From contig OY727094.1 in assembly GCA_963402885.1 (NCBI GenBank), positions 16,742,501 to 16,806,500 of the forward strand: a stretch of DNA of 64,000 nt, written 5' to 3'. The translations under genes were made by a program, and so were the position numbers. The notes under the pieces are model-generated. The model saw only the letters and a program-made list of their open reading frames with translations. It was not told the DNA's origin and did no database searches. The stretch comes from Antedon bifida. Taxonomy: Eukaryota; Echinodermata; Crinoidea; Comatulida; Antedonidae. Positions 46,101 through 61,100 of the stretch are shown here, piece after piece (within the stretch, counting starts at the first letter, position 1; every line of letters starts with the position of its first letter).

Positions 46101-49100
46101 GTTACAAATAGTCATTGCCAGACTTTGAAACGTCACACACGTATGTATTCATGAATGGTTTAACGTAAAGAATTATATATACAGAATAATTACTATTAGA
46201 TCCTTCAAAATGAAGCACATCCTCTTTTCAATACATATTAATTAGGCCTCAAAGCTCCAAATGAATTCTTCAGAAAGACATGTACTGAGCGCTACAGAAA
46301 ATAATTTATTCTGAAAGCTGTAAGACTTTACAAGAATTACTCTTAGCAGATAGTATTGTGCAATTTGTATACATGTGTATTTTAAACATTTGTTTTAAAT
46401 GTTTGTTTACATTTTTGAGTCTGCCACAACCAAAAGAATCAGATTGTGGATAATTAAAGTTGATTGAATTGAATAATGAACTGTTTACTGTACTTTCAGG
46501 GGTTAATGGTGTGGATACATGATGAAAAAGAGGTTTGGGTTCCAGCGTGTGTTAATTCATGTTTTAGTGATGGCAAGATTATAGTCACTAAATCTAATGG
46601 CCAGGTAAGAGGTTTGGGTTCCAGCGTGTGTTAATTCATGTTTTAGTGATGGCAAGATTATAGTCACTAAATCTAATTTTGAGGTAAGGAGGGGCGGGAA
46701 GCATACTATCTATGTCAACAACCCAACCTTGCTACTAAGCATTCTATGTAATGTTTTTTAAATATTGCTTGTAACTTCATTGTCTAGGAGGTTGTAATAC
46801 GCGGTCATGCTGGCTATCCAGTGCTGTGTTCTCAAACAGATTGGATCAATACAGATGATCTTGTTTTGCTTAATCCTCTCTCAGAACCTGCTGGTAAGTG
46901 AATTAATAGTAGTACACATGTTTCAATGGTTGTTAATAATATACAGGTCTTCCTCCGATTAAAGACCCTTTAATTAAAAGCTCAATCTAATTTAAAGCCG
47001 GATGATCGCCTATCTTTTACCATTAGCTGCTGCCTCCCTCTAATTAGAGATCAGAGACCACAATTTGGATGAATCCAACTGAACAATTTCCTTCAAATTT
47101 CCCTGCAATTAAAGACCACTTTAAAATAAAATGTTATAATTACAGTATTAATACATTTTTAGAGTAGAACAGCGGACAATTTGAAGAAAATTAGACAAGA
47201 TACTGGCAACACACGTTTGTTACTTAACCTAATGTTTTCTGTTCATAGTGCTGAACTGTTTACGTGAGCGGTACTTAGCTGGTAGATACCACACTCAGGC
47301 TGGTAGATACCAAACTCAGACTGACAACACACTTGTTACTTAACCTAATGTTTTCTGTTCATAGTGCTGAACTGTTTACGTGAGCGGTACTTAGCTGGTA
47401 GATACCACACTCTGACTGGCAACACACTTGTTACTTAACCTAATGTTTTCTGTTCATAGTGCTGAACTGTTTACGTGAGCGGTACTTAGCTGGTAGATAC
47501 CACACTCAGACTGGCAACACACTTGTTACTTTGAATCCTTTCAAAGAAACTGGACATTTTGATGTTCATATGATTCATCGTTACCATAGTAATCAAAAGG
47601 TAAACAACGATTTGCTAGTATACTATTGATTTTCAGGAAAATTGATATGTTGGTGACATCACTATTAAAATCTTGACTTCACTTTAATCTTCAAATAATA
47701 TTGGGCAAAAATATTAATATGTCCTCAGTTGCACTTAGAAGTGAGAACTTAGAGATATATGCTGAGCTTCCCTGAAAAGATAATTGTTTTGCTGAATATG
47801 CCATTTTATGTCACATAATACTGTAGTTATTCACTTTTTGACCAAAAATTGGAAAAAAAAAACATTATTTACCTGAAAAACTGTACTTTTTTAACAGTCA
47901 CGTTTTCTGTCGGAAAATGGGATTTTGGTTAAATTTAACCATTAATTTTGTCTTTTTTTAAAGTAAACCACTATATTTGTTTGTTTTTTATTTCTTTAAA
48001 ATGAATAACTTTATTAAAACAGCAAAATAGCTTGATTTTATTAATCCTCATTTTCATGTTTTTTTGGGGAATATACATCTTTATTTTATATTATATATTT
48101 TATCAGGCACACCCACCACATGTATTTAGAGTTGCAGAAATAGCATTGTGTAATCTTACTAGAAGACTAGACAAGATTAATCAGTCAATAATTGTCAGCG
48201 GTGAAAGTGGTTCTGGAAAGGTAATTCAACAATCTCAGTTTTACGTTTCTTTTCACCAATGTAATCAAAGTCAATTTTTTACCTTTAAAACCATTTCTTG
48301 TTTATTTTGATAATACAGAGGACATGGACAAGTAATAGAGAGTGCTATAATTTGTTTGACACTGTTACAAAATCTTAGACATCAGCATTTATTGAATGTC
48401 ACTAAATGCTTGCCAGACGTGCAAAGAGGGAATGTTGGCAACCCATTTTCACAAAGGCAGTTTAGTCAATATTTTTTTTGAGCATACAAAAACGTTTGTT
48501 GTTCTCTGTTATTTGTTGTGATTACAAATTACTTATTGTTTTATTACAGACATGGAATGCAAGATGTTTACTAAAATATCTGTCAACAGTGGCAGTATGT
48601 AACCCTAGGTATGAAAAATAAACACATTTAATTTAATATCATTAGAAAACATTGACTCATGAGTTTTTATTTCATCATAATCATAGATTTGTCTCTGTTG
48701 TTACTTTTTTGTTATAACTTTTTTAATTTTTTGTTCATAGTGGTTTTACACCATCACCAGCAGATTGCATTGAACATAGAATATTAGACTCAAATCCTAT
48801 TCTTGAAGCATTTGGTAATTATTATGTTTATCTTTAATAAAGTACAGTAAGATACACATGTCATTCTCAAATGTAAAAACATCTATGTACTGTTATGGTC
48901 CTAAGAAAGATTGCTAGAAGTTGGACCTTTATTTTTGTTAAATATACAAAATCAGCATTTTTAAATCATATCAATATATCAAATTGTCTATATTCATCAT
49001 CATTATCATCAACAGATAAAGAAAAAAATAGAGTAAGATTAAGAACAGTTGATAAAGAGATGAGAACCAAATAAAAATGAGCATAATGATAGTGTACCAT

Positions 49101-52100
49101 TAAAATTACAAGAAAACCAGGGAAGAGTTAAATTGTAATTTAACTCTTCCCTGAGAAAACTGAAATATAAAAGTCAACAAGTATCATACTGATTTAAAAA
49201 TAAATAAATAAAGCTACACCTAACCTAAAATTGATTAATGCTTTATGTAAAATGAAATTTAAAATGATAATTTAAAGCAGTTTGTGTACTGATTTTACAT
49301 TTTGTAATTCTAGCATAATCTTTAACCTTCAGTCATGGTGCCAAAATCCTTTAAACTCCTAATATATAGGCTAAAACCGTTGATCAGCAGTGGGGAACTT
49401 ACAGTATGTTCTAAATATGAATTTGGTGAGATTTTATGCTCAAATTAAATTTTTGGCAGATTTGGTATCATTAAGACTAGTAGAATTAATTGCAATTGAT
49501 GGCAATATTCGATGGCCTGTACCAGTATATATATATACAGTAATATTAATCTTTTGCCACCCAGTACCCTACACCTCCCTACAACTCCATCTCTGTTAGA
49601 CAACTATTATTTTATTTTCTTAGGCAATGCTAGCACATCCTTTGCTTTGACAAGTACATTCAGCTACAATTCAGTCTGTAAGTTTCATACATTATTTTTA
49701 TTTGTCAACGTTCAACCAAAATACTGTATACAGGCCATGCGTTTCTACATATGCCATTTTGTGTGTCATAGCAGGGAAGAATGAAATTACACACAAGAGG
49801 AATTCTTATTTTAACTTTCCAATTTTGTTTTCAGTAATCATGTTGTTGGTGCTTCTATTCAGACATATCTTCTTGAGAAAACTAGAGTTGTTTATCAATG
49901 TGATGGTGCCAGGAATTTTCACATCTTTTACCAAGTTAGTATTAGTTATGTTTCATTTTTGTGTACCTTTAAACCGGATAACCAACTGTTTAACTTAGCT
50001 GCTGGAAACTGTGATACATTTGCATATTTTCTGCAGGTTAGAGAAAACCCTGCAATTTATTTCTGTTGCCATGTTTCTAAAGTGAGTAGGTTAATAGCAA
50101 ACATATGTCAGCAATTATACCCTTTGGTTGTAATCAGGTTGTTAAAATTCTACTGATATTCACAGGGGCCTGTTCTATTATACCCTTTGGTTGTAATCAG
50201 GTTGTTAAAATTCTACTGATATTCACAGGGGCCTGTTCTATTATACCCTTTGGTTGTAATCAGGTTGTTAAAATTCTACTGATATTCACAGGGGCCTGTT
50301 TTATTATACCCTTTGGTTGTAATCAGGTTGTTAAAATTCTACTGATATTCACAGGGGCCTGTTCTATTATACCCTTTGGTTGTAATCAGGTTGTTAAAAT
50401 TCTACTGATATTCACAGGGGCCTGTTCTATTATACCCTTTGGTTGTAATCAGGTTGTTAAAATTCTACTGATATTCACAGGGGCCTGTTCTATTATACCC
50501 TTTGGTTGTAATCAGGTTGTTAAAATTCTACTGATATTCACAGGGGCCTGTTCTATTATACCCTTTGGTTGTAATCAGGTTGGCGCAAATAAAAGGGAAA
50601 TGAGGAACTGGTTACTAGGAAATGTATTGAGTTCAGACAACTTAAACTATGTGCCACTAAACCATTCAGAAGATGCATGTAATCAAAAAGATAAACAAGA
50701 TTTTATAGTAACAAAGCAAGCAATGTCTAATGTTGGACTTAGCAGGTCACAGCAACAAGAATTATTTAAAGTAAGAAACTTTTACTTAATTAGAACTGGT
50801 TACTTAATAAACATTGTTTTACCAGGGAAGAGGGAAATTCTCTGGTAAAACATGGTTAAACTTAGTGGTGATATTATTAGTAGAACCTGAACCAAAGCAA
50901 TGTGTTTAGATGCCTTGGTTGAACTAATCCAGCACATGTGGACAGTAAACATCAGTGAACTTTTACCTAGTTTTTACAATCATGATAGTATATTGATTCA
51001 AAACAACTTTTACAAATTTATGGTTTGCCTTTAATGAAAACCAAATGGTAGTATATAAGTAAGTGTTTTACAGTAATAGACTGGTGTTTTTTATACATAA
51101 ATCTAATAGTAATGTTATAATTCTATTTTTGAATTATTGAATTGAATTTGAAATGTGTTTATTTGTAGGTTCTAAGTAGTATACTTCATCTTGGAAATGT
51201 AGAGTTTATTGGTGATGATGATGTTACTGGACCATGTGAAATTGATTCTGAAAAACAAGGTAAATGATATAAAGGTTATGCTGTTTAATTATTTTCTGTA
51301 TTATACCAATAAAAAGATTGCATACAGTATTTATAGTTTAGCTTAAAGTAGTTGCGACCTTTAAGATTGCATACAGTATTTATAGTTTAGCCTAAAGTAG
51401 TTGCGACCTTTAAGTTTGCATACAGTATTTATAGTTTAGCTTAAAGTAGTTGCGACCTTTAAGATTGCATACAGTATTTATAGTTTAGCTTAAAGTAGTT
51501 GCGACCTTTAAGATTGCATACAGTATTTATAGTTTAGCTTAAAGTAGTTGCGACCTTTAAGATTGTATACAGTATTTATAGTTTAGCTTAAAGTAGTTGC
51601 GACCTTTAAGTTTGCATACAGTATTTATAGTTTAGCTTAAAGTAGTTGCGACCTTTAAGATTGCATACAGTATTTATAGTTTAGCTTAAAGTAGTTGCGA
51701 CCTTTAAGATGGCATACAGTATTTATAGTTTAGCTTAAAGTAGTTGCGACCTTTAAGATTGCATACAGTATTTATAGTTTAGCTTAAAGTAGTTGCAACC
51801 TTTAAGTTTGCATACAGTATTTATAGTTTAGCTTAAAGTAGTTGCGACCTTTAAGTTTGCATACAGTATTTATAGTTTAGCTTAAAGTAGTTGCGACCTT
51901 TAAGATTGCATACAGTATTTATAGTTTAGCTTAAAGTAGTTGCGACCTTTAAGATTGCATACAGTATTTATAGTTTAGCTTAAAGTAGTTGCGACCTTTA
52001 AGATTGCATACAGTATTTATAGTTTAGCTTAAAGTAGTTGCGACCTTTAAGATTGCATACAGTATTTATAGTTTAGCTTAAAGTAGTTGCGACCTTTAAG

Positions 52101-55100
52101 ATTGCATACAGTATTTATAGTTTAGCTTAAAGTAGTTGCGACCTTTAAGATTGCATACAGTATTTATAGTTTAGCTTAAAGTAGTTGTGACCTTTAAGAT
52201 TGCACACAGTATTTATAGTTTAGCTTAAAGTAGTTGCGACCTTTAAGATTGCATACAGTATTTATAGTTTAGCTTAAAGTAGTTGCGACCTTTAAGATTG
52301 CATACAGTATTTATAGTTTAGCTTAAAGTAGTTGTGACCTTTAAGATTGCACACAGTATTTATAGTTTAGCTTAAAGTAGTTGTGACCTTTAAGATTGCA
52401 TACAGTATTTATAGTTTAGCTTAAAGTAGTTGCGACCTTTAAGTTTTAATAGATTACATTTATAATAAATTGGCATTTATTTATGATTCAAAATATTCTA
52501 TCAACAGTTTATATATCTTTTTAGTTTTTTTTAATTTGTTTTTATTTCTACCATAATATAATATATGAAAAATAACTAAAGACAGACATAAGGAATAGCT
52601 TAATATTATGGTAGGTTGGTCAAAAAATATATAAAAAAATATCGTTAATAATTATGTCATTTTAAAATCTTAAACAATCTTATTAATATTCTTCTCTATC
52701 TTCAAAAAATGTCGATAAAATATTTCAGCCAAAGAAAGATTTTCTAATTTACTAATTATTCAATATATCATATTGTTGTACTATTGATGTTGCTTCATCA
52801 GGAGTTGACACCTCTGTTAATGCTGCTGCACAGTTACTTGGTCTTGATGTTGATGCCTTAACTAGATGTCTAGCATTCCGACAAATCACTGCATCTCACA
52901 AGCGTAGAAAGAGTGTCTTTATGAAACCTTGCTTAAAAGACGAATGTCACACAAGAAGAGATTGCCTTGCAAAGTTACTCTATGCCAGGTATTTTACAAA
53001 CATTATAAGTATAATATTTGTTTTGTAGTGAAAGGAATCTACTTACTCTTTTAAAATGATCTTGTACAGTATTTGCCTTTTTACTGACCTGTTATACATT
53101 CAAAACAAATCAACAGAAGATGTTGTACATATCCAATAACTTTTATTTGCTTCCCCATATGCATGCTGGGCTGCACCAAGGTGGATTGCCCACAACAAAT
53201 CATACATACACCTTTAAACATTCACAAAAATAAAATAAACATACATACATTACATGCAAACTCTAATACATAGTCAATTTAATTTCATTTTTTTTCTGCC
53301 TAATCTCTCTTTCTGTCATGGCCTGACTTCTTTCTTTCTGCCTAATTTCTTTCTTTGTCATGTAGTTCGTAACAGGAAAAAATGTAATGCAAACGTTTTC
53401 AACACTTTGGTTTCACACAAAAAAAAACCTAGCTTTGAAGACTGACTAAATTTTATTTTAATGTTTCAGAGTTTTTGATTGGCTCGTTGGATTCATCAAT
53501 GGCTGTACCATGGCCAGGAGTTGGCAGTCTTACATTGGTCTACTGGATGTCTACGGATTTGAAAGTTTTTCATTTAACAGTTTGGAGCAATTATGCATAA
53601 ATTATGCAAATGAGAAACTTCAGCAACATTTTGTGCACAACTTCCTCAAAGCAGAACAGGTATTCCAACACACTTATTTCTATATATAGAGTATGCTAAT
53701 ATACAGTTGGTGCAACAGTGTTTTATTAGAGTGATAATATCAAGTTCTTTTATTAAAAAAAAAGAAAAATAATATGGCACTTCTTTAGTTTATATCAAAC
53801 GAATCTCGTAAAAAAAATATCAAAATACTAGTATAATTATAATACAATATAAAATAATTAAGATAACAATAATAATTAAAGTTTATGAGAATTATCATTC
53901 ACTTTTTTTATCTAACAGTGATAATTTATAAACATAATTATACTGCTGATTAAACAGCCATGTTTGTATTATTCTAGGATGACTGTCAATCTGAGGGAAT
54001 TCCATTGAAATTTGAAGACTTTACTGACAATAAAACATGTCTTGATATTATTGAAGGCAACATCAGTATATTTGCACTTATGAATCAAGTAAGTGTTGCT
54101 ATTCCACAGCAAAATACAAAAAATAATTTGTCATAGTTTTTCGCCAATTATGGTTGGAAAAGACCTGTATTCTGTAGTTTGTCTTTTTATTGAAAGATAA
54201 GCTGCTGTAAAAAAAGATGTATTGAGAATTCGCCTTTCTCAATCGTAGTACAGTACGTCGTATAATAATAACTCCTTCCTATTTTGAATTTGACATTTTG
54301 AGAAACAGTGGTTTTTACCAGACAGGCATAGTTTGTCTTACAAACCATAGTTTGTCTTTCAATAAAAATAAACTGTAGTTTGTAAGAAGATAAACAATGG
54401 ACTTTTGAGCCTAGTTTACACTAGAAAACCTGGTGCTGATGTACTTTTGCACCTCAAGCTTAACCCCAATTTAAAAATATTCACCTGCTGCACATCAGTG
54501 ATGGTGAGTGACCTTATGCCCAGTGATTTCAAGTTAGGTGCAAAAGTACAGTAGCACCACAACCAGTTGCAAACTACAAGTTGTTGTGCTTAGTGGAGAC
54601 TGTCCATCTAAGATCACAATCATGTTATTATGTCATTTACTTTCTATGAACTAATTTCAAGTTTATCTTGTTTATAGCAATGCAAGTTAAACAGACATTC
54701 AGATCCAAGTTCATTTTGTGAGTTTCTTCATGACACTATCAGCAGTGCAAACTTATCTCTTGCACATATGTCAGTGACATCACCAGCTTTTGTTGTGCAT
54801 CACTATGCAGAGAAAGTTACGTACCAAGTGGATGGTCTAATTGAAAAGAATAAGGTAATATACTTAAAACTGAAAGCCAGTTTTACAGTATATTCACATA
54901 AAAGGGGGTTAGAAGGTCATAAATAGTTTCTCAAAGCATTACAATTATGGAATAGTGCATCTGCTTCGTTTAAACTCATTTCTCATAATCTTATAACTGA
55001 AAATAAATACCACAGGAAAATGTATCAATGGCTGTTTGTAGTTATAGGTAATGCTCTATCACCTATGTAAGAAGAGGATACACCATTTAAGTTGGAAAAG

Positions 55101-58100
55101 CTTTTGCTTTTGCTAAACTATTTTAGCTCATTTATTCAAAACTTGTTGTGAGATCAAGGAGGAAGGACCAGACAATTTAATTATCAACTTTAGAATACAA
55201 CATAGTGTATAGAAACAAATTAAAGGTTAGCCTGTCATTAATAAAAAACAATGATCAGCAGTCAAACAGTTTATATTTGTTTTATACAAAGATATTATAT
55301 AGCCGAAGGCTAGATGTCAAACTACAAAGTTATTGCAGTTCAAAAGGTGATTCTCCATGGAGAGGGAACCAACAAAATAGCGGCTTTCAATCGACCAATC
55401 AGATATGCCCTACGCAGTACGCAGTGCTATATGCCTGTGTTGAGCCTATCTGCGTGAGTACGATACGCAACGCAGCATTCTATATGATCCTTGTATACAA
55501 AAAATGCTAGATTACCAAGAAATTATTCATTCCATTGCGATTAACAATGTATTTAATTTTGTAAATATTTCCTGTGCTTTGACAAGAATATGTGTTGTAA
55601 TTTATGTGGTCTTAATGTATTATATTAGATTATTATTTTTTATATTAAATAATGTTTTTGACCACATTTACGGCCGCCATCTTGTTGGTTCCCCCTCCTG
55701 TTGGAATCACTTTGCAGTCTGGAGTACGTGTTCTAGCCTTTGGCTTATTACATCTCTCTGGTTTTTTTTTGGTTCACTAACAAAATTCTATTTAGAAAAC
55801 GACAAGATTGTTTCAACCTATTTAACCACACATCCTCTCCATTATTACAATTGCATCAAGTTAAGAACAATCAATTTACCATCTTGCCCTCCTACCCAAT
55901 TATCATAGCTATTTTTTAATAATAATAATTTTTAATATTTACCTCGAATGGAAACCTTATATTGCTATTACATTATATTTGCTCATTAGATTTGATGTGC
56001 AGTGTACACAGGTGAATGTTCATTTACTAATTAATCTATTGTGTATCATTTGATGTTTTTAGGATGGTATTCCAGCAGAACTTGTAGATTTGCTTAGAAT
56101 GAGCAGCAAGAAGTTTGTGCAACAACTAGTTGATGCTAATGTTACCAGTTTACAGGTGATTGATCTTGTCATTTGTTTTTAAACACCATAGTAACACTAT
56201 ACTAACACCATACTATCATCAAACTAACAATGTAGTGACTAACACTATACCATTGCTTTTTAAGTTCTGTCTTCATCAATGTTACATCATGAAACTTTTA
56301 AACAAAGAATAATGCCGAATAAATGTGTGATATTTATAATGCCATCTTGTCAGTTATGTCAATAGTTCTGTTTAACCTAAAATAGGTTAATTTTATGATT
56401 TTTTTTTCAGAGTCCAAGTAAAACAAAAGGCAAAAAGACTACTTCTACAGTGGTATCAAAATTTAAGGTACAGAATCCTGAACTCATACAAAACTTAATT
56501 TAGAATCTTGATGAATTTAGTATGGAACATCAATTAAAAAAATACCTTCAAGACCAAGCTCTTGCTTTAGGAGTTAGATAGGTTTTTTGCTTTGTTGTTG
56601 TTTTTGCTTTCTTGACCATTTTTTTTCTTGAAAGAGGAGAAACAGGGAAACAAGGACTTTTATGGGTTTTCCTCAGCATCCCTGTTTTTGTATATTGTTG
56701 ATGTTTCGATATTTTGTTTCCTGTATATTATATTAATTATAATTTATCTGTAAATTGTTTTTATGATGCTGAAATAAATCAAATAAACATCTGCAAGATC
56801 ACTCAAATTATTGCTTCCCAATTTTTTTTTACTTCTGTTGAAAATGTAACTTATAATATATGCAAGATATTTTATTTTTTGATTATCAGACATATTTCCT
56901 CAATCCATTTTGTATTTACTTATACTTATTTTGGTTGATACCATTTAGTTTTTACATGTAATCTTCGGGGTAACAATCTAACAATTGTATCTTATATCTT
57001 AGAATTCATTGGACAGTCTTATGGCTATTTTACATGAAACAACACCTCACTACATCCGCTGTATCAAACCAAGTCTTGAGTGTCAACCAGACAGCTTTGA
57101 TAACGTTCATGTTATAAATCAACTACGTGCTTGCGGTGTTCTTGAAACAATTCAGATTAGTACAACAGGCTTCCCTACCAGGTCAGCTTACAGCTATTGT
57201 TTTGTGTTCTTTTTATACTAACAATGCACCCATCTATGACTGGTTGATACCCTAGTTAGTTAAGTTCACTTGAAACAATTCAGATCAGTGCAACAGGCTT
57301 CCCTACCAGGTCAGCTTACAGCTATTATTTTGTGTTCTTTTTATACTAACAATGTACCCATCTATGACTGGTTGATACCCTTGTTAGTTAAGTTCACTTG
57401 AAACAATTCAGATCAGTGCAACAGGCTTCCCTACCAGGTCAGCTTACAGGGATTGTTTTGTGTTCTTTTTATACTAACAATGTACCCATCTATGACTGGT
57501 TGATACCCTTGTTAGTTAAGTTCACTTGAAACAATTCAGATCAGTGCAACAGGCTTCGCTACCAGGTCAGCTTACAGCTATTGTTTGTGTTCTTTTTATA
57601 CTAACAATGTACCCATCTATGACTGGTTAATACCATTGTTAGTTAAGTTAACTTGAAACAATTCAGATTAGTGCAACAGGCTTCCCTACCAGGTCAGCTT
57701 ACAGCTATTGTTTTGTGTTCTTTTTATACTAACAATGCACCCATCTATGACTGGTTAATACCATTGTTAGTTAAGTTAACTTGAAACAATTCAGATTAGT
57801 GCAACAGGCTTCCCTACCAGGTCAGCTTACAGCTATTTGTTTTCGTTTGATACCTTGGCTAAACATTTTCGATATTGAATAATTAAGCAAAAACTAAAAT
57901 CGTTGTGTTGTATTGTTTTATAGGTTGCACTAAACATGTTACAACCTTCTTATTTGTTGTAATTTGTATTTTCCTGGTTTTTTTTTACTATTACAATCCC
58001 AATTAAACAGCTTGCTCTAGGACTTACATATATTTATATTTACTGAAAGATGAGGGCGTATCAATTTGATCTCTGGTGCGCGTATGTACAACTGAGGGAC

Positions 58101-61100
58101 TAGTGCTGTTCCGCCGTACCACACCGAGAGTGCTATTGCTATCCAATCGAGTTTGAACAATACCATGAAAGCCCCAGTGGTCTATTGGTTCGGACATCTG
58201 CATATCAAGCAGAAGGTTCCGGGTTGACTCTCAGTGGGGGCAACTTTTTCTCATTCTCACAGATTTCCTCATCTTCATCGTTTCAAATGAATTAATTAAA
58301 TTTCAGTATATCACCGGGCGATATAGAATTTATTCTGTGCCTGAGATGTTTATAATATATCCTCCCTGTGCATACTGTACATGTTGAACACCTACACTTG
58401 CCAGTGTGTTGTTTGTTATACTTGATTCTCAACGATAATGACAATTTTCTTATAGAATGTTGTACAGTGATTTTCTTAAGAGGTATGAATTATTAATAAG
58501 GTCAAACTCAGAAGATGTCAAAGATTTGGATACAAAAAGTAAATGTGCTGTTATTACGAATCTGGTTTTAGCTGAAGCAGAAAAAGAAAATAAAATGAAA
58601 AGCTTTTTGCTTGGAAAAACAAAGATATTCTTAAGAGAGGGACAGGTACTTAAAAACAGTTTAATAATAATTTAATTATTTTATATTTGCAGTAGAATAA
58701 ATTAAATTTTAATTAGTTTAAGTGAATATTTTATGGCAAAGGAATCATTAGCAATTATTTGACTTTATACGGTCATTTTTCGCCAAGGTAAGGTGAACTA
58801 GGCTAGCCGACCCAGCCAAGTCTACTTAAACTTTGCTACATATTCTAATATAACAGATGTAATATATAGTTCCTCGAGAAAAATATCATTCCCTTGGGGA
58901 TGTCAATTGTTATATTTCACCTCTAAGCAGGCAATATCTGTATAATATAAACCTTTGCAGTAGAGCTGAATGAGTGTCGTGAAATTAACCTTTATTTTTA
59001 AAAGTAGTGCTACAGGAATATTTTTGTAGTATAAGATAGGAAATTCACCAAAATTAACTAAATAATTATGTAAAATTGAGGCATTATTATTAACAGCCAT
59101 AAGTCGCGTGCTAAAACGCATAGTGATACCCGACCGACCGACATAGTGAACTATAGAGTCGCGTCCACGCGACTAAAAATTATTACCCAGTTAAAATCAG
59201 TAAAATTCCTATCTTATAACATTATGAAAAAGTTGTAGCACAAAATTATAATAGTTTGTTTTTAGCTTGTCAGTGTAAAAAGGTAAGTAAGAATCTGCAT
59301 CATTGTATATTTATTATATTCCGTTATTTTTCATTTAGTTGGATAAACTTGAAGTTGCAAGATTGAAGGAATTCAATTTAAGTGCTGGTGTAATACAGAT
59401 ATGGTGGAGGAAGATCCTGGCAACCAAAAGTAAACAAGAGGCAGCTGTGGTCATCATTCAAGCAGGTATTGATTGTAATAGTGTTTTGACAAATATCTTG
59501 CAGGCATCATGCTGTTACCAAACTAAGCCACTAATTGTCACTAATTAGAATTGATATGTTGTAGGTTTTAGAAGCTGGAAGGTGAGAGAAGATGTAAAGA
59601 GACGACATGAGGCAGCACATGTCATACAGTATGCTATGATGCTGAGTCACTAATTAGAATTGATATGTTGTAGGTTTTAGAGGCTGGAAGGTGAGAGAAG
59701 ATGTAAAGAGACGACATGAGGCAGCACGTGTCATATAGTATGCTATGATGCTGAGTCACTAATTAGAATTGATATGTTGTAGGTTTTAGAGGCTGGAAGG
59801 TGAGGGAAGATGTAAAGAGACGACATGAGGCAGCATGTGTCATACAGTATGCTATGATGCTGAGTCACTAATTAGTAATTGATATGTTGTAGGTTTTAGA
59901 GGCTGGAAGGTGAGAGAAGATGTAAAGAGACGACATGAGGCAGCACGTGTCATACAGTATGCTATGATGCTGAGTCACTAATTAGGTTATATGCATGATA
60001 TGCATATAACCTCTTGATTCTGTCAGGATCTTTATTTATTTATTTATTTATTTATTTATTCTTTCCTTAGCACTATTTTGTCCGTGAATTATCTTGGCAT
60101 CAGTTTCATCTAGCTAAGTCAATTTTTCAGAGTATATTCCTTATGGCCAGGAATTGATGTGGTTATGTTTTCACGGTGCGCAATCATAAATTACGCGGTC
60201 TACGCGCGATTTAATGAAATCACGTTTGTAATCATATCTTCACAAGCATGAATCACTTTTAAACAAAATTTGGTACTCATAAATTTCAGGTCATATTTCA
60301 TCATATGGCAATATAATTACGTGCGTAGCGCATATAACGCATGCGTACACGCGCTTAAAAGTTTTAAAATTGTCAAAATTTATTATGTTTAGTATGTTTC
60401 AGGCAATTTTAAGCGTTTTAAAAAATTGCCACGAGTGCGCAGAATTTTGCACGCGCACTGCGCGTTAAACGTTAATGCGCACTCTTTTTGCCCGATTTCT
60501 GTTTTACAACCTTTCTTTAATAATATCATCATATTTGATTCACTTTTCAACTCAAAATTGCGTTATACAAGCACGTCAAAAGTGACAGGCTACGCACGTA
60601 TAGGGCCTAAGTTAACAAAATAGTGAAAATATGCTAAATTTTAAAATTAATATATATCGTCAGAATGCTGGGGAACACCTATTTTTTATTTCATTTTCTT
60701 GAAGTGTATGTATTATATGGATGATTTATTATCAAATTAAGAGAACAAAAGTTGATGAAGTCATCATTAATTGCATATTGAATTAAAAAAAATTAATTTC
60801 GACAATCAAACAAATTTTGACATTTTCTTAGGCCGAAATAACAAACTTAACATTAACTTTCTTTCGTAAGAAGTTCATATATTAAAGTTAAAAGTATATA
60901 GTTTGACAGTGCATCATTTTTTAAAATTTTTAAAGATGTCATCATAGTAATAAATTATAATTCATTGCAGTATGTAATAATCTATCTGCACCAAAGTGGC
61001 TACTGAATAGTAAATACACGGAGGTATCTTTCTACATGTTTTAGTAGGTTGTGTATGGCTCGATGGTCTGTGCTCGTGTCTATAGCATTCAAGGTACCGA

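Noticed and set aside
50105-50848. 247-codon plus-strand frame
   Set aside because: Its first two thirds are the 63-bp acceptor array in MYO19 intron 10; only the last part (from 50579) is the true exon 11.
58167-58238. Functional tRNA gene
   Set aside because: The T-arm is one base short and mismatched, and the sequence continues into a repeat body found elsewhere; SINE is the better reading.
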